64,000 nt of DNA from Streptomyces sp. DH5. Its GTDB lineage: Bacteria; Actinomycetota; Actinomycetes; Streptomycetales; Streptomycetaceae. This document shows positions 26,433-35,050 of this stretch, piece by piece. The position numbers were made by a program, and so were the translations under genes. The notes under the pieces are model-generated. The model saw only the letters and a program-made list of their open reading frames with translations, was not told the origin of the DNA and searched no databases. Location of the stretch: contig NZ_JAHWGP010000026.1 of assembly GCF_020873915.1 (NCBI RefSeq), positions 1 through 64,000 on the forward strand, read 5' to 3'. Each line of letters begins with the position of its first letter. Positions within the stretch are counted from its first letter, which is position 1.

Positions 26433-28073
26433 TCAGCGTTCGGTCACCTTGCCGTCGGCGACCTCCAGACGGCGGTTCACGTGGACGGCGTCGAGCATCC
26501 GGCGGTCGTGGGTGACCAGCAGGAGGGTGCCCTCGTAGGAGTCGAGGGCGGACTCCAGCTGTTCGATGGCCGGCAGGTCCAGGTGGTTGGTCGGCTCGTC
26601 GAGGACCAGGAGGTTGACGCCCCGGCCCTGGAGGAGGGCCAGGGCCGCCCGGGTGCGTTCCCCCGGGGAGAGGCCGGCCGCCGGGCGGGTGACGTGGTCC
26701 GCTTTGAGGCCGAACTTGGCCAGCAGCGTGCGGATGTCGGCCGGTTCCAGGTCCGGCACCGCCGGGCGGAACGCGTCGAGCAGGGTCTCGGCGCCGTGGA
26801 AGAGCGCGCGGGCCTGGTCGACCTCCCCGAGCAGGACGCCCGAGCCCAGGGCGGCGTGCCCGGCGTCCAGCGGCACCCGGCCCAGGAGGGCGCCGAGCAG
26901 GGTGGACTTCCCGGCGCCGTTCGCGCCGGTGACGGCCACCCGGTCGGCCCAGTCGATCTGCAGGGAGACCGGGCCGAGGGTGAAGCCGCCGCGGCGCACC
27001 TCGGCGTCCCGGAGGGTGGCGACGACGGCGCCGGAGCGGGGCGCCGCCGCGATCTCCATGCGCAGCTCCCACTCCTTGCGCGGCTCCTCGACCACGTCCA
27101 GGCGCTCGATCATGCGCTGCGTCTGGCGCGCCTTGGCGGCCTGCTTCTCGCTGGCCTCGCTGCGGAACTTGCGGCCGATCTTGTCGTTGTCGCTGCCGGC
27201 CTTGCGGCGGGCGTTCTTGACGCCCTTGTCCATCCAGGCCCGCTGCGTCTGGGCCCGGTCCTGGAGCGCGGCCCGCTTGTCGGCGTACTCGTCGTACTCG
27301 TCACGGGCGTGCCGCCGGGCCACCTGCCGCTCCTCCAGGTAGGCCTCGTAGCCGCCCCCGTAGAGGTTGATCTGCCGCTGGGCGAGGTCGAGTTCGAGGA
27401 CCTTGGTGACGGTGCGGGTGAGGAACTCGCGGTCGTGGCTGACCACGACCGTGCCGGCCCGCAGTCCGCCCACGAAGCGCTCGAGGCGTTCCAGGCCGTC
27501 GAGGTCGAGGTCGTTGGTCGGCTCGTCGAGCAGGAAGACGTCGTAGCGGGAGAGGAGAAGCGAGGCGAGGCCCGCGCGGGCCGCCTGTCCGCCGGAGAGC
27601 GAGGTCATCGGCTGGTCCAGGCCGACGGCCAGGCCGAGCGAGCCGGCGACGTCCTCGGCACGCTCGTCGAGGTCGGCACCGCCGAGGGAGAGCCAGCGTT
27701 CCAGGCTGGTGGCGTACGCGTCGTCCGCCCCCGGCGCTCCGTCGACCAGGGCCCCGGTCGCCTCGTCCATCGCCCGCTGGGCCTCCGCGACACCGGTGCG
27801 GCGGGCCAGGAACTCCCGCACGCTCTCGCCGGGCCGGCGCTCCGGCTCCTGCGGGAGGTGCCCGACGGTCGCGGTGGGCGGGGACAGGCGCAGCTCGCCC
27901 TGTTCCGGTACGGCGAGTCCGGCGAGCAGGCGCAGCAGCGTGGACTTGCCCGCGCCGTTGGCGCCGACCAGTCCGATCACGTCGCCGGGGGCGACGACGA
28001 GGTCGAGACCGGTGAACAGGGAGCGGTCTCCGTGCCCGGCGGCGAGGTTCTTGGCGACGAGGGTGGCAGTCAT
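26433..28073 (-). CDS. ABC-F family ribosome-associated ATPase
   Basis: A 546-aa ABC-F protein with two ATPase domains and no membrane segments. Walker A motifs are GANGAGKST (about 37-45 and again in the second half), signatures are LSGGQAAR and the unusual LSPGERTR, and Walker B motifs VFLLDEPTNDLDL and LLVLDEPTNHLDL. A charged, Lys/Arg-rich linker lies between the domains. ABC-F proteins act on the ribosomal exit site; some protect against antibiotics, others are translation factors. The subfamily cannot be decided here. The gene lies divergent from the D-amino-acid oxidase gene and only 7 nt from the end of the preceding pseudogene. Confidence 0.9.
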   Translation of the reverse strand: MTATLVAKNLAAGHGDRSLFTGLDLVVAPGDVIGLVGANGAGKSTLLRLLAGLAVPEQGELRLSPPTATVGHLPQEPERRPGESVREFLARRTGVAEAQRAMDEATGALVDGAPGADDAYATSLERWLSLGGADLDERAEDVAGSLGLAVGLDQPMTSLSGGQAARAGLASLLLSRYDVFLLDEPTNDLDLDGLERLERFVGGLRAGTVVVSHDREFLTRTVTKVLELDLAQRQINLYGGGYEAYLEERQVARRHARDEYDEYADKRAALQDRAQTQRAWMDKGVKNARRKAGSDNDKIGRKFRSEASEKQAAKARQTQRMIERLDVVEEPRKEWELRMEIAAAPRSGAVVATLRDAEVRRGGFTLGPVSLQIDWADRVAVTGANGAGKSTLLGALLGRVPLDAGHAALGSGVLLGEVDQARALFHGAETLLDAFRPAVPDLEPADIRTLLAKFGLKADHVTRPAAGLSPGERTRAALALLQGRGVNLLVLDEPTNHLDLPAIEQLESALDSYEGTLLLVTHDRRMLDAVHVNRRLEVADGKVTER

Positions 28074-28399
28074 CAGACCGCCGATCCTAGTGGCCGTGCG
28101 CGTCCGCCCACGCGCGGGATCTCACCGGCCCGCCTCCGTCACCAGCACGGTGCCGCCGGTGCGCGCCACGACGTACGCCTCTCCCCCGACCGCCCTGGCG
28201 TCCAGCGGGACCTCTTCGACGGCGGCCTGGTTCCAGGACGCCGTCGAAGAGGTCCCGGGTGTGGCCGCGGGAGAGCCGGTCGACGGGGTCTCGTCGCCGG
28301 TGCCGGCCGAAGGCCGCGTACCCGGCAGCCATGCCGTGAGTATCACCACCGCGGGACGTGCCCGAGCGCGGCATGACATGGTCCGCTAACGTCCGGCCG
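28074..28399. other. Divergent intergenic region with a long palindrome
   Basis: About 326 nt between the ABC-F and D-amino-acid oxidase starts. An 85-codon minus-strand frame (28122-28379) spans it, but it lacks a Shine-Dalgarno and its middle is encoded by the palindrome at 28207-28256, so I do not call it a gene. Promoters for both flanking genes must be here; none is clear. Confidence 0.5.
28207..28256. repeat. Perfect 18-bp inverted repeat (50-nt palindrome)
   Basis: Arms 28207-28224 and 28239-28256 are perfectly complementary over 18 bp. The 14-nt centre contains a further CCTGG/CCAGG pairing, so the hairpin is near-continuous. It is not directly after any gene end on either strand, so it is not an ordinary terminator. 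Confidence 0.85.
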
Positions 28400-29353
28400 A
28401 TGGAGAGCGAACTCGACGGCGGTGTCCTGGTGATCGGCGGTGGTGTCATCGGGCTGACCACGGCCGTGGTGCTCGCCGAGCGCGGCGCCCGGGTACGGCT
28501 GTGGGCGCGGGACCCGGTGGAGCGGACCACCTCGGCGGTCGCCGGGGCGCTGTGGTGGCCGTACCGGATCGAGCCGGTGGCGTCGGCGCGGGCGTGGGCG
28601 CTGCGCTCGCTGGAGGTGTACGAGGAGCTGGCGGCGCGGCCGGACGTCACCGGCGTACGGATGGTCGAAGGAGTACTGGGCGAAACGGCCCTGGACGAGG
28701 TCGACTCGTGGGCCGCCGCGCGGCTGCCGGGACTGCGGCTCGCGACGGCGCGGGAGTATCCGGCCGGTCAGGGCGTGTGGGCGCGGCTGCCGCTCATCGA
28801 CATGGCGGCCCATCTGCCGTATCTGCGGGAGCGGTTGTCGGCGGCGGGGGGCGTGGTCGAGGCGCGTACGGTGGCGGACCTGGCGGAGGCGGACGCGCCG
28901 GTCGTGGTCAACTGCACGGGGCTGGGGGCGCGGGAGCTGGTGCCGGATCCGTCGGTGCGGCCGGTGCGGGGGCAGCTGGTCGTGGTGGAGAACCCGGGAA
29001 TCCGTACGTGGACGGTCTCGACGGGAGCGGACGGTGCGATGGCGTACGTCTTCCCGCAGCCGGGACGGCTGGTGCTGGGCGGCACGGCGGAGGAGGACAC
29101 CTGGTCCGAGGAGCCGGACCCGGCGGTGGCCGAGGCGATCGTGCGGCGGTGTGCGGCGCTGCGCCCGGAGATCGCCGGGGCCCGTGTCCTGGAACACCGG
29201 GTGGGCCTGCGCCCCGCCCGCGACGCGGTCCGTCTGGAACGCGCCGCGCTCCCCGGCGGCCGGGTCCTGGTCCACAACTACGGCCACGGCGGCGCGGGCG
29301 TCACCGTGGCCTGGGGCTGCGCGGAGGAGGCGGCGGCGCTGGCCGCGGGCTGA
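28400..29353 (+). CDS. D-amino-acid oxidase (FAD-dependent)
   Basis: A 317-aa DAO-fold flavoprotein. The N-terminal FAD motif is VLVIGGGVIGLTTA, followed by LWARDP at the ribose-binding end. The C-terminal HNYGHGGAGVTVAWG matches the D-amino-acid oxidase signature. VNCTGLGARELV is the second conserved block. It oxidises neutral D-amino acids to keto acids, ammonia and hydrogen peroxide. No C-terminal peroxisome-type tail, as expected for bacteria. It converges with the BCCT transporter gene; a hairpin lies between the two stops. Confidence 0.9.
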   Translation: MESELDGGVLVIGGGVIGLTTAVVLAERGARVRLWARDPVERTTSAVAGALWWPYRIEPVASARAWALRSLEVYEELAARPDVTGVRMVEGVLGETALDEVDSWAAARLPGLRLATAREYPAGQGVWARLPLIDMAAHLPYLRERLSAAGGVVEARTVADLAEADAPVVVNCTGLGARELVPDPSVRPVRGQLVVVENPGIRTWTVSTGADGAMAYVFPQPGRLVLGGTAEEDTWSEEPDPAVAEAIVRRCAALRPEIAGARVLEHRVGLRPARDAVRLERAALPGGRVLVHNYGHGGAGVTVAWGCAEEAAALAAG

Positions 29354-29363
29354 ACGGTCACCC

Positions 29364-29409
29364 GGCGGGGCCGGACCGCGGACGCGGTCGCGTCACGGGC
29401 CGGCCCGCC
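29364..29409. terminator. Probable bidirectional terminator between the DAO and BCCT genes
   Basis: Arms 29364-29374 and 29400-29409 pair over 10 bp with one bulged G; the loop contains its own small hairpin (ACCGCG/CGCGGT). It sits between two convergent stops. Confidence 0.45.
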
Positions 29410-29413
29410 CCCG

Positions 29414-31135
29414 TCAGTGTTTGCCGATGGGGTCGCCCTCCACGTCGGGGCCGCGGCCCGGGCCGACACGGAGCTCGAATTCGCCGTCGTACTTCTTGTG
29501 GCCCTCGATGACCGCGAGCTGTACGGCCTCGGTGCCCATCTCGTCCCGCACGATGAGCGGGTCGCGGCGCAGGTCGCGCATGAGCGCCACGCACATGAGG
29601 ATCATCACGATGACGAACGGGGCGGCCGCGAGGATCGTGAGGTTCTGCAGTCCGGTCAGCGCTTCGCCCTGGCCGCTGCCGACCATCAGCATGATCGCCG
29701 CCACGGCGCCGGTGACCACACCCCAGAACACCACGACCCGGCGGCTGGGTTCGAGCGCCCCCCGCTGCGAGAGGGTGCCCATCACCACGGAGGCGGCGTC
29801 GGCGCCCGACACGAAGAAGATGCCGACGAGGATCATGACGAGCAGGCTGGTGGCGGTGGCGACGGGGTATTCCTGGAGCACGGCGAAGAGCCGGCCCTCG
29901 GGGGTCGTCTCGCCACCGAGGCGGTTCTGCTCCTGGAGCCTCATCGCCGAGCCGCCGAAGATCGCGAACCAGACCAGGCTGACCGTGCTGGGGACGAGGA
30001 TGACGCCGCCGATGAACTGGCGGATGGTCCGGCCCCGGCTGATGCGGGCGATGAACATGCCGACGAAGGGCGTCCAGGAGATCCACCACGCCCAGTAGAA
30101 GACGGTCCAGCTGCTCAGCCAGTCGGCGACGCCCTCACCGCCGCTGATCTCCGTGCGGCCGGCCAGCTCGGGCAGGTCGCCGAGGTAGGCGAAGACCGAG
30201 GTCGGCAGCAGGTCGAGGATGAGGATGGTCGGGCCGGCGACGAACACGAACACGGCGAGGATCAGGGCCAGCACCATGTTGGTGTTGGACAGCCACTGGA
30301 TGCCCTTCTCCACACCGGAGACCGCGGAGGCCACGAACGCCACGGTCAGCACCGCGATGATGCCGACCAGCAGCCCTGTGCTGACCTTGTCCAGCCAGTC
30401 GAGTTTCTCCACGCCGGAACCGATCTGCAGGGCGCCGAGGCCGAGCGAGGCCGCGGAGCCGAAGACGGTGGCGATGATGGCGAGCATGTCGATGATGCGG
30501 CCGCCGACGCCGTCCGCGTTCTTCTCTCCGATGAGCGGGGTGAAGACGGCGCTGATGGTCTGGCGCCGGCGTCGGCGGAAGGTGCTGTAGGCGATGGCGA
30601 GGCCGACCACCGCGTAGATCGCCCACGGGTGGAGCGTCCAGTGGAACAGGGTGGTGGCCATGGCCGCTTCCATGCGGTCACCGGAGTCGGCCGGGCTGGT
30701 ACCGGGCGGGGGCGTCGTGTAGTGCGCCAGGGGTTCGCTCACGCCCCAGAACATCAGGCCGATGCCCATGCCTGCGCTGAACATCATGGCGATCCAGGAC
30801 ACCGTGCGGAACTCGGGCTTCTCGCCCTCGGCACCGAGGTGGATCCGGCCGTAGCGGCTGGCCGCGAGCCAGAGGGCGAAGACCACGAATCCGGATGCGG
30901 CCAGGATGAATCCCCAGCCGCCGTTGTGGATCAGTCCGCCGAGCATGCTGCTGGAGGCGTCCTGGAGCGAGTCCGTCCAGATGGCCCCCCAGAGCACGAA
31001 CGCGAGGGTGAGCACGGCGGTGACACCGAACACCACCCGGTCGGTCCGCGGGTGGGTCCGGCCCGGCAGGCCCGCCTCGGAGCCCGGCAGCGGGCCCGCC
31101 GTGTCGTCCTTGTCGCTGTGCTGTTCCCGCGTCAC
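29414..31135 (-). CDS. BCCT-family betaine/choline/carnitine transporter
   Basis: A 573-aa sodium- or proton-coupled transporter with about twelve transmembrane helices. It carries the BCCT hallmark MFSAGMGIGLMFWGVSEP and the tryptophan-rich substrate segment FYWAWWISWTPFVGMFIARIS. The N- and C-terminal tails are hydrophilic, the latter acidic and suited to osmotic sensing. It imports compatible solutes such as glycine betaine. The GTG at 31135 is chosen over one three codons earlier because GAGGAAAGG then lies 8 nt upstream and it overlaps the stop of a small upstream ORF (GTGA). Confidence 0.92.
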   Translation of the reverse strand: MTREQHSDKDDTAGPLPGSEAGLPGRTHPRTDRVVFGVTAVLTLAFVLWGAIWTDSLQDASSSMLGGLIHNGGWGFILAASGFVVFALWLAASRYGRIHLGAEGEKPEFRTVSWIAMMFSAGMGIGLMFWGVSEPLAHYTTPPPGTSPADSGDRMEAAMATTLFHWTLHPWAIYAVVGLAIAYSTFRRRRRQTISAVFTPLIGEKNADGVGGRIIDMLAIIATVFGSAASLGLGALQIGSGVEKLDWLDKVSTGLLVGIIAVLTVAFVASAVSGVEKGIQWLSNTNMVLALILAVFVFVAGPTILILDLLPTSVFAYLGDLPELAGRTEISGGEGVADWLSSWTVFYWAWWISWTPFVGMFIARISRGRTIRQFIGGVILVPSTVSLVWFAIFGGSAMRLQEQNRLGGETTPEGRLFAVLQEYPVATATSLLVMILVGIFFVSGADAASVVMGTLSQRGALEPSRRVVVFWGVVTGAVAAIMLMVGSGQGEALTGLQNLTILAAAPFVIVMILMCVALMRDLRRDPLIVRDEMGTEAVQLAVIEGHKKYDGEFELRVGPGRGPDVEGDPIGKH

Positions 31136-31431
31136 AGGCGGCACCTTTCCTCAGAGCCGTTGGGCGGAGAGCGCTCCTCCCGATAGGCCCTTACCACCGT
31201 TGGCGCGGAACTCACCTCCCCAGCAGGACGTGACGCCCCCTCCCTCCGGCTGGGTGGGCCGGCGGGCGCCGTCGCTACGGCCTCGCGGACGGCGTCGTCG
31301 CAGGAGTGGACGGGGCGGCTCCCGGGCGGCGCGGCGTGTGCGGTGACCGGGGTGAGCAGTGTGGCCGTCGGGGCGGCGGTGGCCGCCGTCGCGAGCGTTC
31401 TCCAGGTCGTGAGGCGCGTGCGTTTCGGCAT
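31132..31431 (-). CDS. Candidate small secreted protein coupled to the BCCT gene
   Basis: A 99-codon ORF whose TGA overlaps the BCCT start in GTGA. The product has a basic N-terminus (MPKRTRLTTWR), a weakly hydrophobic Ala/Thr stretch and AHAAPPG, which looks like a signal-peptidase site around residue 33. The mature part has a Cys pair and a disordered, charged tail. I do not recognise the family. No Shine-Dalgarno precedes the ATG, and an ORF of this size can arise by chance in GC-rich DNA, so it is tentative. Confidence 0.35.
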   Translation of the reverse strand: MPKRTRLTTWRTLATAATAAPTATLLTPVTAHAAPPGSRPVHSCDDAVREAVATAPAGPPSRREGASRPAGEVSSAPTVVRAYREERSPPNGSEERCRL

Positions 31432-31553
31432 GCGCGGACGGTGCGTCGGTGAACACGTGTGCAGAAACGCGCGTCCGACGGGCCGTGAGGTGCGCGTTGG
31501 CCGGAATGGTCGCCGTGTCGGGTGTCCTCCCGGTGGAGGGCCGGGCGTGCCGC

Positions 31554-32033
31554 TCAGTCCCCGTGGTCGTACACCGTCACGGGTATCCCCTGTCCGGTCA
31601 GCCGTCCGGTGATCAGCGGTTCGACGCGGGTCCAGGTGCCGCCGGCGAGGCCGCAGCCGATGCGGGGCATGTGGACCGAGGCGCCCAGGTCCCGGGCGTG
31701 GCCGGCGAGGCGGGCGAGGGCGGTGTCGATCGCCTCGTAGCGGACGGGGGCGCCCTTGCTCGCTGTCCGGGTGCCGCGCTGGCCGATCATGTTGGCCACC
31801 CACACGTACCGCTCGACCTGGACGAGCTGCACCGCGCCCAGCCCGAAGTCGTTGCCCGCGCGGCCCCGGTGCCAGGCCCGGTAGGCGGCCTCCGGCTCGG
31901 GCCAGCGGCGCGACACCGCCAGCACGAAGCCCTTCCCCCAACCGCCCGCGTCGTTGCAGACATGGGCGATGATCTTGACGCCCTTCACCGACGGAACGGT
32001 GGCGTCACCCCGGACGTACGTGATCCCCGACAT
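31554..32033 (-). CDS. Macrodomain protein (probable ADP-ribosyl hydrolase, TARG1/Poa1-like)
   Basis: A 159-aa single macrodomain. The ADP-ribose-binding loops are HVCNDAGGWGKGFVLAVSRRW and MPRIGCGLAGGTW, and YVRGDATVP is the N-terminal strand with the conserved Asp. The form resembles the ALC1/TARG1/Poa1 branch rather than MacroD. Such enzymes remove ADP-ribose from proteins or hydrolyse ADP-ribose phosphate. No partner ADP-ribosyltransferase gene is adjacent. The ATG at 32033 is 71 nt from the divergent MerR gene. Confidence 0.88.
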   Translation of the reverse strand: MSGITYVRGDATVPSVKGVKIIAHVCNDAGGWGKGFVLAVSRRWPEPEAAYRAWHRGRAGNDFGLGAVQLVQVERYVWVANMIGQRGTRTASKGAPVRYEAIDTALARLAGHARDLGASVHMPRIGCGLAGGTWTRVEPLITGRLTGQGIPVTVYDHGD

Positions 32034-32067
32034 GCGGGCAGCTTAGGTGCCGGCACCGACAGCGGGA

Positions 32068-32104
32068 GTGTCACAGCAGTGGTGGCACAGCGATACTGCT
32101 GCAC
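32068..32104 (+). promoter_or_regulatory. Probable leaderless promoter and operator of the MerR gene
   Basis: A -10-like GATACT at 32092-32097 would place transcription start at about the ATG (32105), so the mRNA may be leaderless. Upstream, GTGTCAC and GTGGCAC form an imperfect dyad separated by 7 nt (about 32068-32088), the position used by MerR regulators. Confidence 0.4.
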
Positions 32105-32812
32105 ATGACGACCGAGACCGAGGCCCTGACGATCGACGAACTGGCGGCCCGGGCCGGGGTCACCGTGCGCACGGTCCGCTTCTACGGCACCAGGGGGCTG
32201 CTGCCGCCCCCGGTGATCGGTCCCCGGCGGGTCGGCCGGTACGGGAGGGAGCACCTGGCCCGGCTGGAGCTGATCGAGGAACTGCAGAGCCGGGGCATGA
32301 CGCTGGCGGCGATCGAACGGTACCTGGGGGAGCTGCCGCCGGACCTGAGCGTGCGGGACCTGGCCGTTCAGCGGGCCGTGGTGGCGTCCTGGGCTCCGAA
32401 CGCGGTGGAGAGCGTGTCGCGCGGGGAACTCGAACGCCGCGCGGGGCGTGCACTGGGCGAGGACGACCTGAAGCGGCTGGCGGCGATGGACGTCGTCGAG
32501 CGGACGGACGGGATGCCGGGCGGCGAGGTCTTCCGGGTCGACGCCGGGCTGCTGCGCCTCGGCGTCGAACTGCTGGACGTGCCGTTGTCGCACGAGACGA
32601 TCCTCGCCGCCCGTGCGGCGCTCGCCGAGCACTCCCGCGCGGCCGCCCGCGAGTTGTCGCGGCTGCTGCGCGACGCGGTGGCGGACAAGGACGCGCGGGA
32701 TGTGCGGTCCCTGTCCGCCCGGATGCATCCGCTCGTGGTGCAGGCGCTGCTCACCACCTTCCAGCGGTCGCTGAAGGAGGAGCTGCGGGAGTGGCTCGAC
32801 GAGGAGAGATGA
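32105..32812 (+). CDS. MerR-family transcriptional regulator
   Basis: A 235-aa regulator. The N-terminal winged helix is TIDELAARAGVTVRTVRFYGTRGLLPPP (residues about 8-35) with a wing RVGRYGREHLARLELIEELQSRGMTL. The helical dimerisation region follows. The long C-terminal part (about residues 90-235) has no cysteine cluster, so metal sensing is unlikely; it could bind an organic ligand. No obvious Shine-Dalgarno; a leaderless start fits the promoter spacing. It is divergent from the macrodomain gene and converges with fadB; a 7-bp dyad spans the two stops. Confidence 0.88.
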   Translation: MTTETEALTIDELAARAGVTVRTVRFYGTRGLLPPPVIGPRRVGRYGREHLARLELIEELQSRGMTLAAIERYLGELPPDLSVRDLAVQRAVVASWAPNAVESVSRGELERRAGRALGEDDLKRLAAMDVVERTDGMPGGEVFRVDAGLLRLGVELLDVPLSHETILAARAALAEHSRAAARELSRLLRDAVADKDARDVRSLSARMHPLVVQALLTTFQRSLKEELREWLDEER

Positions 32813-32832
32813 CCCCCATCGCATGAGCGGGG

Positions 32833-35010
32833 TCAGCGGGCGTCCTTGAACACCTCTCCCTTCTCCGCCTTCTCCACCAGCAGGGCCGGCGGGGTGAAGC
32901 GCTCGCCGTAGCGTCCGGCGAGTTCGCGCGCGCGTGCGACGAATCCGGGCAGGCCGCCCTCGTAGCCGTTGATGTACTGCAGGACGCCGCCCGTCCAGCC
33001 GGGGAAGCCGATGCCGAGGATCGAGCCGATGTTGGCGTCGGCGACCGACGTCAGCACGCCCTCCTCCAGCAGCCGGACGGTGTCCAGCGCCTCGGAGAAC
33101 AGCATGCGTTCCTGCATGTCGCGGAACGGGATCTCGTGGCCGGCCTTCGTGAAGTGCTCGCGCAGCCCCGGCCACAGGGAGCCGCGCCTGCCGTCCTCGC
33201 CGTACTCGTAGAAGCCGGCGCCGCCGCTGCGGCCGGGACGCTCGAACTCGTCGACCATGCGGTCGATGACCGCCTCCGCGGGGTGGGCGGTCCAGGTGCC
33301 GCCGGCCTCCTCGACGGCCCGCCTCGTCTCGTTGCGGATCTTGCGCGGGAGGGTGAGGGTGAGCTCGTCCATCAGGGAGAGCACCTTGGCCGGGTAGCCC
33401 GCCTGGGCGGCGGCCTGCTCGACGGAGGCGGGCTCGATGCCCTCGCCGACCATGGCGACGCCCTCGTTGATGAAGTGGCCGATGACGCGGGAGGTGAAGA
33501 AGCCGCGGGAGTCGTTGACGACGATCGGGGTCTTGTTGATCTGCCGGACCAGGTCGAAGGCACGGGCCAGCGCCTCGTCACCGGTCCGCTCGCCCTTGAT
33601 GATCTCGACCAGCGGCATCTTGTCGACGGGCGAGAAGAAGTGCAGCCCGATGAAGTCGCCCTGGCGCTCGACGCCCTCGGCGAGGGCGGTGATGGGCAGG
33701 GTGGAGGTGTTGGAACACAGCAGCGCGTCGGGGTCGACGACGTCCTGGATCTCCTGGAAGACCTTGTGCTTGAGGGAGGTGTCCTCGAAGACGGCCTCGA
33801 TGACGGCGTCGCAGCCGGCGAGGTCGGCGGCCTCCGCGGTGGGCGTGATCCGCGCGAGCAGCGCGTCGGCCTTCTCCCGGCTGGTGCGGCCCTTGGCGAC
33901 GGCCTTGGCGCACAGCTTCTCGGAGTAGCCCTTGCCCTTGAGGGCGGCTTCCAGCGACACGTCCTTCAGGACGACGTCGATACCGGCGCGGGCGCACGAG
34001 TAGGCGATGCCCGCGCCCATCATCCCCGCACCCAGCACGGCCACCTTGCGGACCGTGCGGTGTTCGGTTCCCTGAGGGCGGTTGGCGCCGGAGTTGACGG
34101 CCTGGAGGTCGAAGAAGAACGCCTGGATCATGTTCTTCGAGGTCTGTCCCGCGGCCAGCTCGACGAAGTAGCGGGCCTCGATGACCTGCGCGGTCTCGAA
34201 GTCGACCTGGGCGCCCTCGACGGCGGCGGCCATGATGTTGCGCGGGGCCGGATAGGGGGCGCCACCGGTCTGCTTGCGCAGGTTGGCGGGGAAGGCCGGG
34301 AGGTTGGCGGCGAACTTGGGGTGGGACGGGGTGCCGCCGGGGATGCGGTAGCCGGGCCGGTCCCAGGGCTGGGCCGACTCGGGGTGTGCGTCGATGAAGG
34401 CGCGGGCCTTGGCGAGCATGTCCTCGCGCGTGTCGGCGATCTCGTCGACCAGGCCGTTCTCCAGGGCGCGGCGCGGGTTGTACTGGGTGCCCTGGAGGAG
34501 CACCTTCAGCAGCGCGTCGGTGATGCCGAGCATGCGCACGGTACGGACGACACCGCCGCCGCCGGGGAGCAGTCCGAGGGTGACCTCGGGGCAGCCGATC
34601 CTGGAGCCGGGGGCGTCGAGGGCGATCCGGTGGTGGCAGGCCAGGGCGAGTTCGTAACCGCCGCCGAGGGCCGCACCGTTGATCGCGGCGACGACCGGCT
34701 TGCCGAGGGTCTCGATGCGGCGCATCTGGCGCTTGAGCGCCATGCCGCCGTCGAACAGGTGCTGGGCGGTCCCGGGCGTGACCCGGATCAGGTCGCGCAG
34801 GTCTCCGCCGGCGAAGAAGGTCTTCTTGGCGGAGGTGATGATGACACCGCGGATGGAGTCCTTCTCGGCCTCCAGGCGGTCGGTGATCACGGCGAGGGAG
34901 TCGCGGAACGCCGCGTTCATGGTGTTCGCCGACTGGTTGGGGTCGTCGATGACGAGGGTGACGACGCCGGTGCGGTCCTGTTCCCAGCGGATGGTGGTGC
35001 TCTCGGTCAT
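32833..35010 (-). CDS. fadB: Fatty-acid oxidation enzyme: enoyl-CoA hydratase/3-hydroxyacyl-CoA dehydrogenase fusion
   Basis: A 725-aa bifunctional protein. Residues 1-300 are a crotonase domain with AINGAALGGGYELALACHHRI and a GLLPGGGG segment. From about residue 330 is the NAD-binding dehydrogenase with VAVLGAGMMGAGIAYSCARAG, the catalytic HFFSPVDKMPLVEII and NDSRGFFTSR. It carries out hydration and oxidation in beta-oxidation; the next gene upstream supplies the thiolase. The gene order caiB-thiolase-fadB is transcribed on the minus strand, with a 40-nt gap before fadB. The ATG at 35010 gives the standard start. Confidence 0.95.
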   Translation of the reverse strand: MTESTTIRWEQDRTGVVTLVIDDPNQSANTMNAAFRDSLAVITDRLEAEKDSIRGVIITSAKKTFFAGGDLRDLIRVTPGTAQHLFDGGMALKRQMRRIETLGKPVVAAINGAALGGGYELALACHHRIALDAPGSRIGCPEVTLGLLPGGGGVVRTVRMLGITDALLKVLLQGTQYNPRRALENGLVDEIADTREDMLAKARAFIDAHPESAQPWDRPGYRIPGGTPSHPKFAANLPAFPANLRKQTGGAPYPAPRNIMAAAVEGAQVDFETAQVIEARYFVELAAGQTSKNMIQAFFFDLQAVNSGANRPQGTEHRTVRKVAVLGAGMMGAGIAYSCARAGIDVVLKDVSLEAALKGKGYSEKLCAKAVAKGRTSREKADALLARITPTAEAADLAGCDAVIEAVFEDTSLKHKVFQEIQDVVDPDALLCSNTSTLPITALAEGVERQGDFIGLHFFSPVDKMPLVEIIKGERTGDEALARAFDLVRQINKTPIVVNDSRGFFTSRVIGHFINEGVAMVGEGIEPASVEQAAAQAGYPAKVLSLMDELTLTLPRKIRNETRRAVEEAGGTWTAHPAEAVIDRMVDEFERPGRSGGAGFYEYGEDGRRGSLWPGLREHFTKAGHEIPFRDMQERMLFSEALDTVRLLEEGVLTSVADANIGSILGIGFPGWTGGVLQYINGYEGGLPGFVARARELAGRYGERFTPPALLVEKAEKGEVFKDAR

Positions 35011-35050
35011 GAGGGGGTCTCCGTTAGAAGTGGCGGGTCGCTGGGAGGGG

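Noticed and set aside
28122-28379. 85-codon minus-strand ORF between the ABC-F and DAO genes
   Set aside because: No ribosome site, no recognisable family, and its centre is encoded by a perfect palindrome.
31136-31144. GTG three codons upstream as the BCCT start
   Set aside because: It abuts the Shine-Dalgarno; the later GTG has correct spacing and overlaps the upstream stop.
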